Source: Calliopsis andreniformis
Taxonomy: Eukaryota > Arthropoda > Insecta > Hymenoptera > Andrenidae
NCBI RefSeq assembly: GCF_051401765.1
Contig: NC_135071.1
Location: forward strand, 9,216,961-9,280,960
DNA: 64,000 nucleotides
Direction of reading: 5' to 3'
Below are positions 36,528-48,305 of the stretch, piece after piece (position 1 is the first letter of the stretch; every line of letters starts with the position of its first letter). The notes beneath the pieces are model-generated. The model was not told where the DNA came from, did not search any database, and saw only the letters and a list, made by a program, of their open reading frames with translations. A program made the position numbers and the translations under genes.

Positions 36528-39500
36528 AACCCTACACATGCCCTATTATTTCACCTTCCTACTATTAAATAGTAAGTAGACAATCACTTGTCTCAGAAGA
36601 TAAAACTGAAAGCTAAAAGTAGCTTTTCAATTTCGTTCAACCACTGTCCACCAGTTCATCCGATTTACTTAACGTTTCAGAATAGAATGAACGATGAAAG
36701 TAAATCTGTGCGCGTATGTAAAATCACACATGCTCATATAGCAAGATTAATATAGAATGAAGCGCATCTCGTGGCTCGTAAATCAATTAATCACTGTTGC
36801 CAGGAACTATTTTTCTTTCCAGCGAAATTTCCTTACGAGATTTATGAGCACTGCCAGCCGTAGTACTATTATCTACATATAAGGTCAGCCAGAGCTAGCG
36901 GGGCTTAGTTGATTTAAATCACTCTATTCGAACGTCCACTCTGCTTCATCTGCATTTAAACAGTTATGCAGAAGTTTGCATGCGTATAGTCGCGTATGCC
37001 GCAATTTTCATACTATTTTCCAATATGCATGCTATTTCAAATTGCGGTACGTTTATAAAAGTGTTCGCAACTAGTTTCGAACATGAAACTAAAATATTGT
37101 CGAAATCACATGCCATTGTTGAATATTTCGTTGCGCGCCGCTAGAGAAAACAGAAAAGAGCTAAAATGTATGCATAATATTATTCCAAGAATTAAAAATA
37201 CAGGACTGCAAAAAAGACGCTTCTTCCATAAGAAATCTAAAGAGCTTGCAATCTTTTTCGAAAAGAAGACAAAAGTGTAAATTGCTTTTTCCTTGTCTGT
37301 TAAGTTAAATCCATTTCTTGGTTATTAGTTACTAAATTATTTTACACTAATTTGAACATTAATTTGGGTCGTTTTAAAAACTTGATGAGGTTTTCTATGT
37401 TCTACCTTTTAAAGATTGTCTTTCAGTAGAGGTTTATTTTTTCGATAATTTGCTGTTGGAAAAACGAGATCCACTTGTAATCTTACGTATTCATCTTGTA
37501 GCCTTTTAACGACGTTGAATATTCGATTTTGTACGATTTTGAATATTCTGCGTTTTACTATGAAACCAAATAATGTTCGCGATATAATAGCGAAAATCGA
37601 TATTAGCGATCATAAAGTTTATATTTGCGCTGGTAAACAACGAAGTCAATTAAGTTTATACGCACGTATGGTTAGCCACCTTTACCGCGGTTAATTATTC
37701 AATTTTATTAGAACAGGGAATTTATCGGTTGATTGTTGGCTCTGCTTCGCTCGCTTCTGCTTAACCTGCCTTTCATTAACATCAGCTCCCAATATTACTA
37801 TTTCTCAATTTTTTTTACACACTTCTTCCACGCTTGTTACGCGCGATCTATGTAACTAAAATGTTGCACAATTTTTTTAGCGATAATATTTTAACATCAA
37901 AACTTTTACTTTAATATCAAAAGGTGTTCTGTTCCTTCAAAACCTCCTAAAGGTTTTAAGACCTTTAAGCGCACTAAAGTATTGAAAGATAATTTAAAAA
38001 GAAACGTTTCCTAAATGCATTATCGCCAAAGGGAAGCCAAAGGCTTCTGCAACACTCGCGCTTCAGCAGAATCTTATTTAATTAACGTACAACGATTAAC
38101 CTGCACTTATAGACGCGTTATTAAGCTTCTGTAAAGAACGAGCTTTTGTGAAGAACGAGAGGTAAAGAAATTATACTTTTTTATAACTCGCTGAATAAGC
38201 GATCCGTTTCGGAGATAGAACGAAGAAAATGAAGACAGTTATTTAATGATCGTGAGACTTGGGATTGATCTACAGTTGCTGACCTGATGGCCCGCTGCGC
38301 GTCAACGATGCACGCAACTTTGTCGGAACTATGCGTGCAGCAATCCCTTTGAATAGAACGCCTGGGATCCATCCAATAAACGTTTCAGGTTTCCTGTTTC
38401 CTGGTCATGTCGAATAGTTATTTTGAACATGTTCTAAAACGAATGGTTAGAAAAGAATGATTTCGAAGATATTTTTGTTATCGGTAATTCTGATTGCCAG
38501 CAGAATGGGATGGTGATATTAATAAATTTATGAGAGTAAATTTATAATTTATATTCAAACTGCAGTATCATGTAATCAAATTAACTTGCAGAATTTTCCG
38601 TACTAAAATTGAAACAAGCATTTGAAGTAATCAGGTTTTAATCTTAGGCTTCATAATTAGAGCATTCAAGCAATCAGGTTTTGCCAATTTGCAAAAATTT
38701 AATATTCTCGCACGACAATGGAGTTTTACACAATGAGTGTGTGTTTCATACGAGACACATTTTGTTTCCTCCTAAACGTCAATTAAGCTTCATCAGTGAC
38801 AATACCCCTACTAATTCTATTCTTCCATTCGATATTGTGCCCAGTGTCGTCTACGTACCATTGTTCCTCAATATTATTGCAAGCGGAGAGACGCGCAAGT
38901 AAATTTGATTGAGCTTTCAAGCGAAAATGTTAAATTTTCAGTAAATCATCGAGCCCATTGTCAAACTTCAATGCAGCCGTGAACAAATAAGGAACAGGTT
39001 CAATTTTACTGTTATTTGCTGAGGCTGAGAGAATAATAAAAAATCACTGACCGAGTTAAACAAATTATCGACAAAATGTGATACGAATTATATCATGCTT
39101 GCACATGCGAAATTTAATCTTCTCTTAATCAAACGACGAATATGTTTAAACGTTATTTATTTCAACTTGATGAAAAGTTGGTAAGAAAAGGTTCCTGTTA
39201 GATTCTTCAATAAGAATTGTCACAGAAATTGTCAATTATTTGGGGTTTGAGCGTAAATAAAAATAAAAGAAATAAATTGTCAGGTACAACCTAATGGGGT
39301 ATATATTATCTTATAAATATCATTTTGAGAATTATTTATTCAGTCATATATCTTTCACTTTTGTCAATTTCGGGGAAATGCTTGTTTACTGATTAAACAT
39401 GCAGCTGCTCAGATGTCAGTTTAATACACACAGAAGCATTAATCAACAAGTATTAGCGACATCGGTATCGGTAATCAGTTCCTTCTATGGTTTCAGGTGT

Positions 39501-40117
39501 ATTCATACACGTCTGTAACATGTAGCAGGTTTTACGAAACTGACATTTGATATTACAGGTAGAATCGTTACGTGCAGTTACGCCACTACACAACGAGTAC
39601 GTAGTTAGAGAGGTAGTAATGGCGGTTGTATGAGGCAGACACATAGCTGCTCAATATCATCTATGTTAGGGAAGTTGTAGCTATGTAAATCTAGAACATG
39701 TGATTCAATGCAATCAGAGAGAAGTTATGAATCAAACGAGCGTTTGCAGCAACTACTTATACTGCAAATTCTATTGAAAGGAAAGTAAATGTAACTAAAG
39801 GGGAATACTTCAAAGTGAAGATGCATGTAAGTAATTTTTTTTCTTTTCTCTTTAATTACGTTAGACAACCCTTTGAGGGGTTATTAGCAGTATGCACCTT
39901 CTAGTGCATATTAACATTACAGAAGTATGTATGTACATGTATAACATTTTTTTACTAAAACCTAAATCTAATTAATAAGAGAGAACTTCATTGACACAGG
40001 TTGAATTATCTGAATTACAGTTAAGTAATGTGTACAATAATAAATACAGTTTATGATTTTTAAAGAATTGGTGTATGCTTAGAAAAGGACAAGTAGTTGG
40101 TTTCCTTAAAAAGACGT
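36528..40117. other. No gene seen; AT-rich
   Basis: No supportable gene. Frames up to 73 residues look accidental. Confidence 0.4.
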
Positions 40118-40393
40118 CTATCGAGTACGGAGGAAAGTATCCCTTATAGTAGAGTTTGAGAAATAAATCGGTTCTATTACTTTCCTATAGTGGACATGCC
40201 ATATTAAACAATTAAGATTCTGCACCGAACAACCACACTGATATTTTGTGTCAGCAACTAGGTTAATTCTATACAAGGAAGCAGCTGAGTAATAGTGGCC
40301 TAATCCAAGTCTGCTTACCCAACAAATAAATTCTCTATTCTCCTTTATACTTTGCCTCTTCCAGTATTCACTTCTCCATCTCAGCTTTGGCAA
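40118..40393 (-). pseudogene. C-terminal fragment of a LINE polyprotein
   Basis: The 91-residue minus frame contains SRLGLGHYYSAASLYRINLV, then CGCSVQNLNCLIWHVHYRK. This matches the region after RNase H in insect LINE polyproteins, whose pattern is RLxxGHYxxxxxLxRIxLxxSxxCxCGxxxxxxxHxxWxCPxY. Here the His of the NH pair is replaced (NCLIW) and the final Cys is lost (IWHVHY), so the zinc region is degenerate. No RNase H or reverse transcriptase was found upstream, so it is a short fragment. It differs from the LINE at 1-1350. The protein would have served retrotransposition; this copy is dead. Confidence 0.72.
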
Positions 40394-40496
40394 TATAAGT
40401 ATTCATGAACACCAAAAAAGACTAAAACATGGTTCATGACCTACGTGATAGAAAATGTGAACCCCAGAATTCATTGAGGGGGATGTGTATAATAAC

Positions 40497-40898
40497 TGTA
40501 TGACACAATATACTCCTCAATTATTATCGAGACTTTATTTGTATATCGTGACACAAAATACTGTTCTTAACCAATCGCCAGGAGACAAGCAAGTCAGTGA
40601 CTGACCGCTGACTCCTCGCCGCTTAACACACCTAACCTTAAAACTAATTGGTAGGAGAAGAAAAAGGAGAGAGAAAAAAGTCGAGGGTGTAACAGACGAA
40701 AAACAGATTTGAGAAAGAAGTTAGAACCGACGAATAGAGTAATAAAGGAGAAAGTTGAGTGACGCGCTCGGGCCTGGCGCAGAATGGTCAACCAGGCCTT
40801 GGAAAATAACCATAAACGTAGAAAAGCGTAGAGAAAACTGGGAAAAGGCTATCCCTTAAGTTTCGTATAAGTCTGGTCGCCAAATGTTCATTCCAACA
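40497..40898 (-). mobile_element. Possible solo or relic LTR (about 402 bp)
   Basis: Read on the minus strand the segment opens TGTTGGAATGAACATTTGGC and closes GAGTATATTGTGTCATACA, giving TG...CA ends. An AATAAA polyadenylation signal lies ~50 bases before the end (ACAAATAAAGTCTCGATAAT). That layout is typical of a U3-R-U5 unit. No matching second LTR, clear primer-binding site or flanking duplication was found, so the call rests on the ends and the AATAAA position only. Confidence 0.4.
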
Positions 40899-43800
40899 AT
40901 CAGGCTCTCTCGTCTGCAAACATCTCATACTCGAACACTGGCAAAGGCGTAGTGACAGTACCATAGCTGCCACAGCATAATGTCAGGAACAAAAGCTATG
41001 TATTTCTAAAATTTAAGTTGATAAAGAACAGAAAAAATGCAAATTAGTACTGTGCAAATATGTTCAAGTGTTCAATTTCTTGGCAAATAAAGGTCTTGAA
41101 TCATGTTCGTTTTTAGGGATCGATCAATTGGAGTGGAGCATGCACGAAACATGTTCCAGCTTTGCAACTTGCATGAACTGCTTTTTTCGGAGGACACAAT
41201 CTCGGGACCCAAAGGAATCCCACAGGAACAGTGCCTTAAGTGATGGAGTGGCACAGCAGTCTGGGGTCACTGAATACACCAGTACAGGGGACCCAACTGC
41301 AGCTCCTTGCCTCGAGAAGATCTATCATTATCCTTCAATAATCCTTCTTGTTCCCCTTAACTCAATTAAAGAGATACACGTTGATAAGCTACCAAACACA
41401 ACTGGGCAAATTTTAACCAATATAGCTCATAATTTCGCTATTAACAAGAAAGTTACGTTGAAATAAGGAAAAACTACGTTAAGGGGTTAAAAGTTGCTGT
41501 TTTGATACCGAACTTCCATCGATCTTGGAAATGCACGTACAAAAGAGTTATAATGTTAGAAGAAGCTTAACTTAGCAAGAAGCGCGTAAAACGCTACAAA
41601 ATAATTAACTGTCTTCGTTTATGTTTTATTTGAACTGTCTTGAAGTTTCGCGGAGCACAAAGGTATCGCGTTACCAATTATACCGAGCCCCCGTAGTTAT
41701 TAATGATATCATTACCTTCAGCGCAGAAAAACGCAAGAAAATGTTCTTTATGGCGCAAGAATACACTTTTATGCCGCGCCGATGTGCAACTTTCTTGTGA
41801 ACTGCAAATTTATATGCGCGCTTCTGTTTAAGAGGCTGGTCAGAGTACAAACTTTTTACTCGGTGCATTGTCCATTTGCATTTTAAACAATCGCAGTAGT
41901 ACAATATTTTACTATATCGGTGTAAGAATGTCGTATAATCAGACGAGAGAAGATTTAAAGCGTCCTAAAGACGGAAGCTTCGTGTCAAGGGCTGACGATG
42001 GAAGGGCTGCACAAAGGATATCATACGATCGTTGATTAGCTATACGAACTAATAAATGAAGACATCGCAGATAACTTGAGCGTTAGCTGCTGCATAGAAA
42101 GAACAACGTCTCAGTTGTGTCGGAATTAATCACTGAGTTAAAAACCCTTCTTGCAGGATTCAGTTACACGTGTAATATATCTATGAGCGATCATCTTGGC
42201 TGTCTTCGTAATTTGTCGGGAAAAGGCGATCAATTTTGTATTTAGTGAATGGAAATAGTTTAGCGATCGTAATAGTTTTTTACTTAGAGGACTAATCCCA
42301 GATAACTTTATCAAGGAGTAGTTTTTAATGACAAATGGATTTCTTTGCACATAACCTTAATCTTTGAGAAGAGAATAATCAGAAAATTGTAGTTAACTGA
42401 ATTATAGTTAATTTAATATGTAGAAGTGTTTTAAATAGAAATACTTTTTTTAATGTTAAACTGTAATACAAGTAGTGATACAATTTTTGGTTCAAAACAC
42501 GTCCATATCAATTTGATGGAGGAATATAGATTTTAGTGTCTGGGTAACATGAGAAACTTTTCAATATCACTTTGTTCCAGATGTATTTTAACCCAAGTGC
42601 ACTTTTTGTTACAACATTTACAAGTTGTATGACGAATGAATGATTCATCGAAACGCTTTTAAAATTTTATCAGACGCAATCGGAATGAACATGAGAGCCA
42701 GACGAAATGGTATAAACGATCTAAATGGTCGCTCTTCATTTCCCGCTTCGAAGGTTGTTAAACTTTAATTTAATAAATGGTGTTTTGCCAGGGAGACATC
42801 GAGAAGACAGTGGGAAAGGATAGGAGGATAACCTTTGGTCTTTCGCTACCATTCGATCACGTCTAGTCATCCAAGTACACATGTACCTAACTATCTATGA
42901 TTCCAGATTGTTAATTAAGAAACAAGCGCTCCTCGTTTCTATGTGATAAATTGCAGCAGATTTTTCGGCGAATTGTGCTAATTATTTTTTGCATCGGAAC
43001 GATAAAACAGTTTGCGAATGCAGTGGAAATGCGATATTTATATGTGCCCTTTTATTGATTATCCACTGGAACATATAAAATGTGGAACAGATTTTTAATT
43101 GCCGAAAAGTTTGTAACATTTAGTAATCCTTTAACCGCTTTTCGCATCAGGATATAAGTTTTCATTCGAAAGATGAAGGTATTGTGTTACAAATGTATTT
43201 AAAATCAGTAGTAAACTGAATTTAGAGATCATTTTTCCTGCGTTTCTGCTACTTTAAAAAAAGGAAGAAGGAGAAATCTCAAAAAAAAGGTAAAATTTTA
43301 AATTTTCACAAAAATGGGACATAATTTCTTTATCCACTGAAGCTTTCAATTATTATTCTGAGATATTTCACAGCTTAAAATTATACTTGGATTGATCGTG
43401 CCTTGTAATGTTCAAGTTACAGTATACATCTTTATGCAGGGAGACGACCATGGAGCGTGGTTGGAAGATTAACGATCCTCCCGACGAAAGGATTCGATAA
43501 ATCACTTAAGAGGCATTGTCATCGTCTAAGGTTCAATTTTATTGCTAATAGCGAATCCTCGATTTTATTTATTTTTATCCCGATTTTTACGCTTACGCAA
43601 CGCTACATGTTACCTTCGATTCGAAATAAAATTCGGTCAAAATTCGATTTTAGTCAAGTGGAGCGTAAAATTTTACGAAGCTTAGATCTCTGAATTTACA
43701 AAAATTTTTAATTCCACTTTTCGTAGTGATACAAAAAGTCTCTAAAATATTGATTATTTCGTTCAACATGATTTCGTAATTACTTTGGACCTATACACAC

Positions 43801-44224
43801 ATCGATAGAAAATTCTTATTTCCCTTCTCTAATGCTCTTTTGATGCCGAGGAAGGTGAACCTTCTTCAAGCGAAGAACAAAGGAATTCGTAATTCATGCT
43901 GGGTGGCCCGTACCATGGCACCGACTTCCGGGCACTCCCACCTATCATTCAACGAGAACTTTTACGCGGGGTGCGGGCATCCGTTTTAAAAGCAACTATA
44001 CTTCCGAGTTTCGATACAAAGTGCGCTTTATGGTCCATATATTTAAAGTACGTTTTTTTCGATGATTGGGTAGATAACTCTCGTTGAGGTTCCATACGTG
44101 CATTAAAATTCCTTGTTTTATATTCCGTCTGGCTTAAAGCTCCATTAATTTAGTAATTTCTATAAAACATACCTACTGCTCTGTTTTTCTGCCCTACCAC
44201 CTGGAAATTACTTCTCCTTCAATA
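40899..44224. other. No gene recognised; one 132-residue frame of unknown nature
   Basis: A plus frame at 41068-41466 reads 132 residues without a recognisable domain. It is among the longest non-repeat frames in the window but shows no start context or codon pattern I can defend. The rest is AT-rich. Confidence 0.3.
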
Positions 44225-44297
44225 AAGGCCGATTACAGACTGAACAGAATTTTATATGTCGATTGTTTTCTTATCCATTAGATTGTCATCATCGAGG

Positions 44298-44319
44298 ATA
44301 TTACCATATTTGGTAATAT
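44298..44319. repeat. Perfect hairpin, 9-bp stem and 4-base loop
   Basis: ATATTACCA is followed by TATT and then TGGTAATAT. It lies ~160 bp upstream of the TATA box within the 980-bp element. Confidence 0.8.
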
Positions 44320-44360
44320 TTCCTTTGAGCTGGAGCTCCCCTGCCTACTTAGTCATAGAA

Positions 44361-44444
44361 ACATCTATGGTAGTGTGAGGGATGGGAAAGTTCTAGAATT
44401 GTTACCTACATAGGTTTTTGACTCAGCATCCCTACCATAGATGT
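44361..44444. repeat. 13-bp perfect inverted repeat upstream of the promoter
   Basis: ACATCTATGGTAG (44361-44373) is mirrored by CTACCATAGATGT (44432-44444). GGGATG/CATCCC extends the stem inward past a 6-base bulge. It ends ~30 bp before the TATA box, a position where a regulatory protein or RNA hairpin could act. Confidence 0.75.
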
Positions 44445-44475
44445 ACCCCCACCAACTTTTAACCCTGATTTCGGG

Positions 44476-44537
44476 TATATAAGGAGCTGCATTTGCAGGC
44501 CTTTCAGGTTTTTCTACATTCAAGTGTTAGCGAGACG
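44476..44537 (+). promoter_or_regulatory. Core promoter: TATA box, initiator and DPE in canonical spacing
   Basis: TATATAAGG starts at 44476. An initiator TTTCAGGTT places its A+1 at 44506, 30 bases from the TATA box. At +28 to +32 (44533-44537) the sequence is AGACG, an exact match to the downstream promoter element consensus RGWYV. All three spacings agree with arthropod RNA polymerase II core promoters. It would transcribe to the right, through the rest of the inverted-repeat-bounded element. Confidence 0.6.
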
Positions 44538-44806
44538 AGGTCCGAGTCCCAGTCATGCAACCATATGTGTGATACGTTATGTACTATTAGGCCTTTTTAA
44601 TCATTTAGTAGACTCTCGCATTTCTCAGTGCATCAAAATCGAAAAAGATCAATTCTTCAACTTTCAACAATAGATCGTAGAGTCTCGCGACATACTATAC
44701 TATTAACAATTGTGGAGTCCTTTCAATTTTGTTAAATTAGAATATATTTATTTGGGAATTTCTTATACCTTTAAAAGGAGTCTCTTTTAATTTTCCTTAT
44801 AATAAA

Positions 44807-45127
44807 TTGGCCCCAGTAGGTAACCGAGGAAAAGAACCACAAATTAGATATACTCTACCACTCAACGTATATCTAATATTTTCGTTTAAGTTACGAGTCC
44901 TAGTAACCACCCTCGGTGCCCTCGTGCAATTTCGTTATGGGTTAGTCCGACTTTCAAACCTCCTAGCGGAAATTCTGTGTTACTTGGCACAGGCGCTTCC
45001 ACGTCTTGGCTCCATCTTCGTCGCTTCTGTGCAACTTCATCACAGGTTAGCCCGATTTTTAAATAACTTGTCAATCCTGTGCTGTAGGCGTAGACATGTC
45101 TTGACTGACACTCTAACAGTACACTGA
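44807..45127 (+). CDS. Hypothetical 106-residue frame downstream of the core promoter
   Basis: The frame begins MAPVGNRGKE about 300 bases after the predicted transcription start and contains two copies of a ~105-bp direct repeat (GTGCAATTTCGTTATGGGTT at 44924 and GTGCAACTTCATCACAGGTT at 45029). I recognise no family. The minus strand over 44886-45074 is also open and reads the same repeat as an in-frame 35-residue unit (LKIGLTCDEVAQKRRRW, LKVGLTHNEIARGHRGW). Which strand, if either, is coding cannot be told. An AATAAA lies at about 44801, just before this frame, which argues against it being translated from the promoter. Confidence 0.2.
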   Translation: MAPVGNRGKEPQIRYTLPLNVYLIFSFKLRVLVTTLGALVQFRYGLVRLSNLLAEILCYLAQALPRLGSIFVASVQLHHRLARFLNNLSILCCRRRHVLTDTLTVH

Positions 45128-46956
45128 ATCTTCTATGCCTACGTTCTACGCCTGGGCTTGTAACAAGATAAAAAAAGGATTGTTCAGTCTGTAATCAGCT
45201 TTTAGTTAAACTGACAAAATTGTCGACAGTGTGTGCCTAGAATAAAGTATTTCTCTTTTGAATAAGACGAAGTGGAAGGTTCTGGAGAAATTAAATTATG
45301 AAAGACACTAACTTCTAATTAATAGAAGCTCTAATCAGCGGTGTACTCCCATCAGTCTAAAATAAGACCCTCGAGTAAGTAATAAATTCAAAAGCAACAA
45401 CGCAGTCGTTAGGTTCAGATCTGGTGGCTAGTATTGTTGCGTTAGTTAAAATAGTTTCTGCTCGAGCTCTAATGGCGTCCATAAGTTCTGAGGATGCATT
45501 CAGCAAGCCAGAATCACAAGCAACACCCTGAAAACCACATTGAGATCGCAGTCGCGCAGACTCATAATGGATTCAAAGGACAAATTTGGATCTTGACGAT
45601 AATCCATTTACTATAATAAAATAAGTAGGTTGCGAAGCTGGTCTCTGACCTGTTATTTCAACTCCTATATTCGACTGATTAAGGAGAATATACATAGGTA
45701 TGTATACATGAACCTGCTTAGCATTTATCAAACAAAATGGCAGGGAATAGTTGACACTATTTGCTAAAACAGCTCAAGAATAAGTGTTAAATATACCAAC
45801 GGCTATCATTCTACTTCATCTAACAGAAAGGGAGTGGATTAGCGAATCGGTAGTCGAGAAAGTCTTGATATTGAAGCGCAACCTGCATTTAGCCTCCCGG
45901 CGCAGAGACTAACGATGTTTAATGGTAAACTCTCGTAGTTATACAGTTGATTTCATGTAATACCACGTTACCCGCAATATGGAAATCCCTGCTGCGTGAG
46001 GATAATACCCTGTCATACTGTGAGTGCCGCATAATATCATATAGCAATATATAATATGTCTGGGTGGCAGGTTGTTGGGTCACTTAACTACCCTTTTTCT
46101 AGCTATCGTGGATACTTCCCCTGTTTATCAATTAATTGTACCCGGTCCTTGTCGTCGCGTTAATAATTGTGCGATCCTGAATCTCTACCTTTGTTTCAAT
46201 GCTAGTTAACTTCTTTGATATGCGAATTGCTATTCAGAAACGGAATGAATGTTGGTAATACGGTACTCGCGTATGGAATAAACAAATTTCTTTAATCTGC
46301 TAGCTTTTGCGAGTGTGGGCGTTAATCAAAAGGATATTTCGTTATTAAATATTTGTTCGTCTTGTTAGAGAATGTTAAATAAAAATTTCGATATGTAATA
46401 GCGTTTCATTGTTTTACATTTTCCTCCCTTTGAAATAACTCGTACCATTATGAAAGATAATTCTGCTGCATATTTTCAGTCTCGTGATTAAAGTATTTGT
46501 TATCGTAATTAGTATCGTTACGTTCACCCATAGCAGTATCAAAAATGACCTAAAAGCAATTATTGTCCACGCAAATTAGGTTAATTGAGATAATCCCGTG
46601 CGTGTCATATGTAGTGATTACTACAGGTGATTTTAATGAAACGAATTATTAATTTGATGGGATTAACTGACGTATTGGCAGATTAAACAATTGCAATGCA
46701 ATATTATTGACGTGATTGTTCAAGCGATACACCAATCATCAATGAAGCGTTTCAGATCGCACAAACAGCAAATATCTAGTACATCAAACTTTTTCATTTT
46801 TCATGAATGAAATCACTACATTTGAAAGAACTTCTTTAATATTTCAAAATTTTTAATTTCCATAGTTTGAAACTACAAAAAGAGAGTCTCTCACAATTTT
46901 TGTTTTGTTGTTTTACGTATAACGGTTACGTTACGTCAAAATAACGTTTCTGCTTC

Positions 46957-46976
46957 TTTTTTTTTTTTTTTTTTTT
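46957..46976 (+). repeat. T homopolymer, 20 bases
   Basis: An uninterrupted run of 20 T with an imperfect CTTC lead-in. No retroelement sequence was recognised beside it. Confidence 0.9.
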
Positions 46977-48224
46977 CGAAAACGATCGGAAACAGGAAAT
47001 TATAGTTCGTGCGTGAAAATCAGGGACTGCACTAAGTATTTCTTCGAAGGCAACACGACTTTACGAGACTTAATATCGGTATTTTCACGATAATTTCACC
47101 CTCTCTCTTATTCGTTCCCCTTTTAAGCATTTCCATGTATACCTAAAAATTCGAAGTCTCGATAAGACCAATTCCACGTGCGTGCAAGTAGGCTGCCAGT
47201 AGCGTGCGACTAGCGTGACGTGGCGAATCGTGATCTGCGTGTAACCTGCGCGAAATCTTGGAAATCGCGATTCCATTCTGCAGGAATGAAGTGTTAATCT
47301 GCCTCGACGGTGTTTTCAAACGAGAAGCAATGCTCTCTTTTGATCAACGATTATCATGCGGCAATAAAAGCTGCATGAGCCACTCATTAACCAAATCCAT
47401 TTGTTCCACAAAACAAAAATATTCACATTTAGTTTAAATAAAATAGGTTAAACATCAGACAAGTGCTTTGGGATTAACAGTTTAAAAAATTCAAAAAGTG
47501 GAGTTAATCGCTTTAGTTGGCTCAATTAACGACTCAATTGACAATTAAATAAACATAGATTTGATAATGTAGCAAATTTAATATTTCATAATATTATACC
47601 ACATTATCGGTTTAATAATGGAAATGTACAAAGGATTCATTTAATCCTCGATTATGACCGAGTTATCTAGATTCAGTTGAATTTTCAAGCCATTGCTGTT
47701 CAGAAAATAAAAATATGCAATCGAAAAAATGTTCAAACGTGAAATAAAAAATTAACTGAAGTGACATCAGGTTCAAAAAGTTCTCTAGGTTTGTAAGTTC
47801 CTATAAAATACAGTTCTGTGAAGAAAAAAGAATTATAACTTGTCATGTTTGAACCTGTGTTGCTAAAAATTTAGACTAATGCTGCTAAGATATAACAGTT
47901 TAAGAAAGAAAAGCTTCTAATGCAAGCTTGAACAAAATTAATTGGCAGAAACAGTTTAACATTTGTTTCTTTTTAATTATTGATACTACTTTTTATAAGT
48001 TAGACAGCTGAAATTAATACCAAACGTTTTGTTTCGATCCAGAGTGTCAACGTGTCAACGTCTTATCTTCCCTAGGCATCTCTACTTATTAAAAACAAAA
48101 TCTAGAGATCTGCAAAGTACCTCACAATAACATCGTAAAGTGAAACTCGTATTAGCAAGAAACCAGAGTCCCTCATCGGCCCTCAAAAACGCCCCAAGTT
48201 GAACTCACAGTCCCAAGGGCGTGA

Positions 48225-48305
48225 TATTCATATGAATAACCGGGCAGTCAAAGTGATAAGATATAAGTTGACGGCTGCTGGCCATCCACGGCTATTTGCA
48301 TAATG
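48225..48305. promoter_or_regulatory. Candidate regulatory block with POU octamer-like site
   Basis: A GC-richer stretch contains the 12-bp palindrome ATTCATATGAAT and, further on, CTATTTGCATAATG, a match to the POU octamer ATTTGCAT. GTGATAAGATA (GATA-type) lies between them. Site matches this short occur by chance; the clustering and compositional contrast are the only support. Confidence 0.22.

Larger units (their letters stand above)
44225..45204 (+). mobile_element. Inverted-repeat-bounded element of ~980 bp with its own core promoter
   Basis: The left end TAAAGGCCGATTACAGACTG followed by AACAGAAT mirrors the right end ATTGTTCAGTCTGTAATCAGC with few mismatches over ~25 bp. Inside, in order, are a perfect hairpin (44298-44319), a 13-bp inverted repeat (44361-44373 against 44432-44444), a TATA/Inr/DPE promoter (44476-44537), a 106-residue frame (44807-45127), and a ~105-bp direct repeat. 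No known transposase or LTR signature was identified. The superfamily is unknown and a target duplication was not resolved. A retroelement LTR remains possible. Confidence 0.5.

Noticed and set aside
41068..41466. 132-residue plus frame, one of the longest outside repeats
   Set aside because: No similarity I can name; not strong enough to call a gene.
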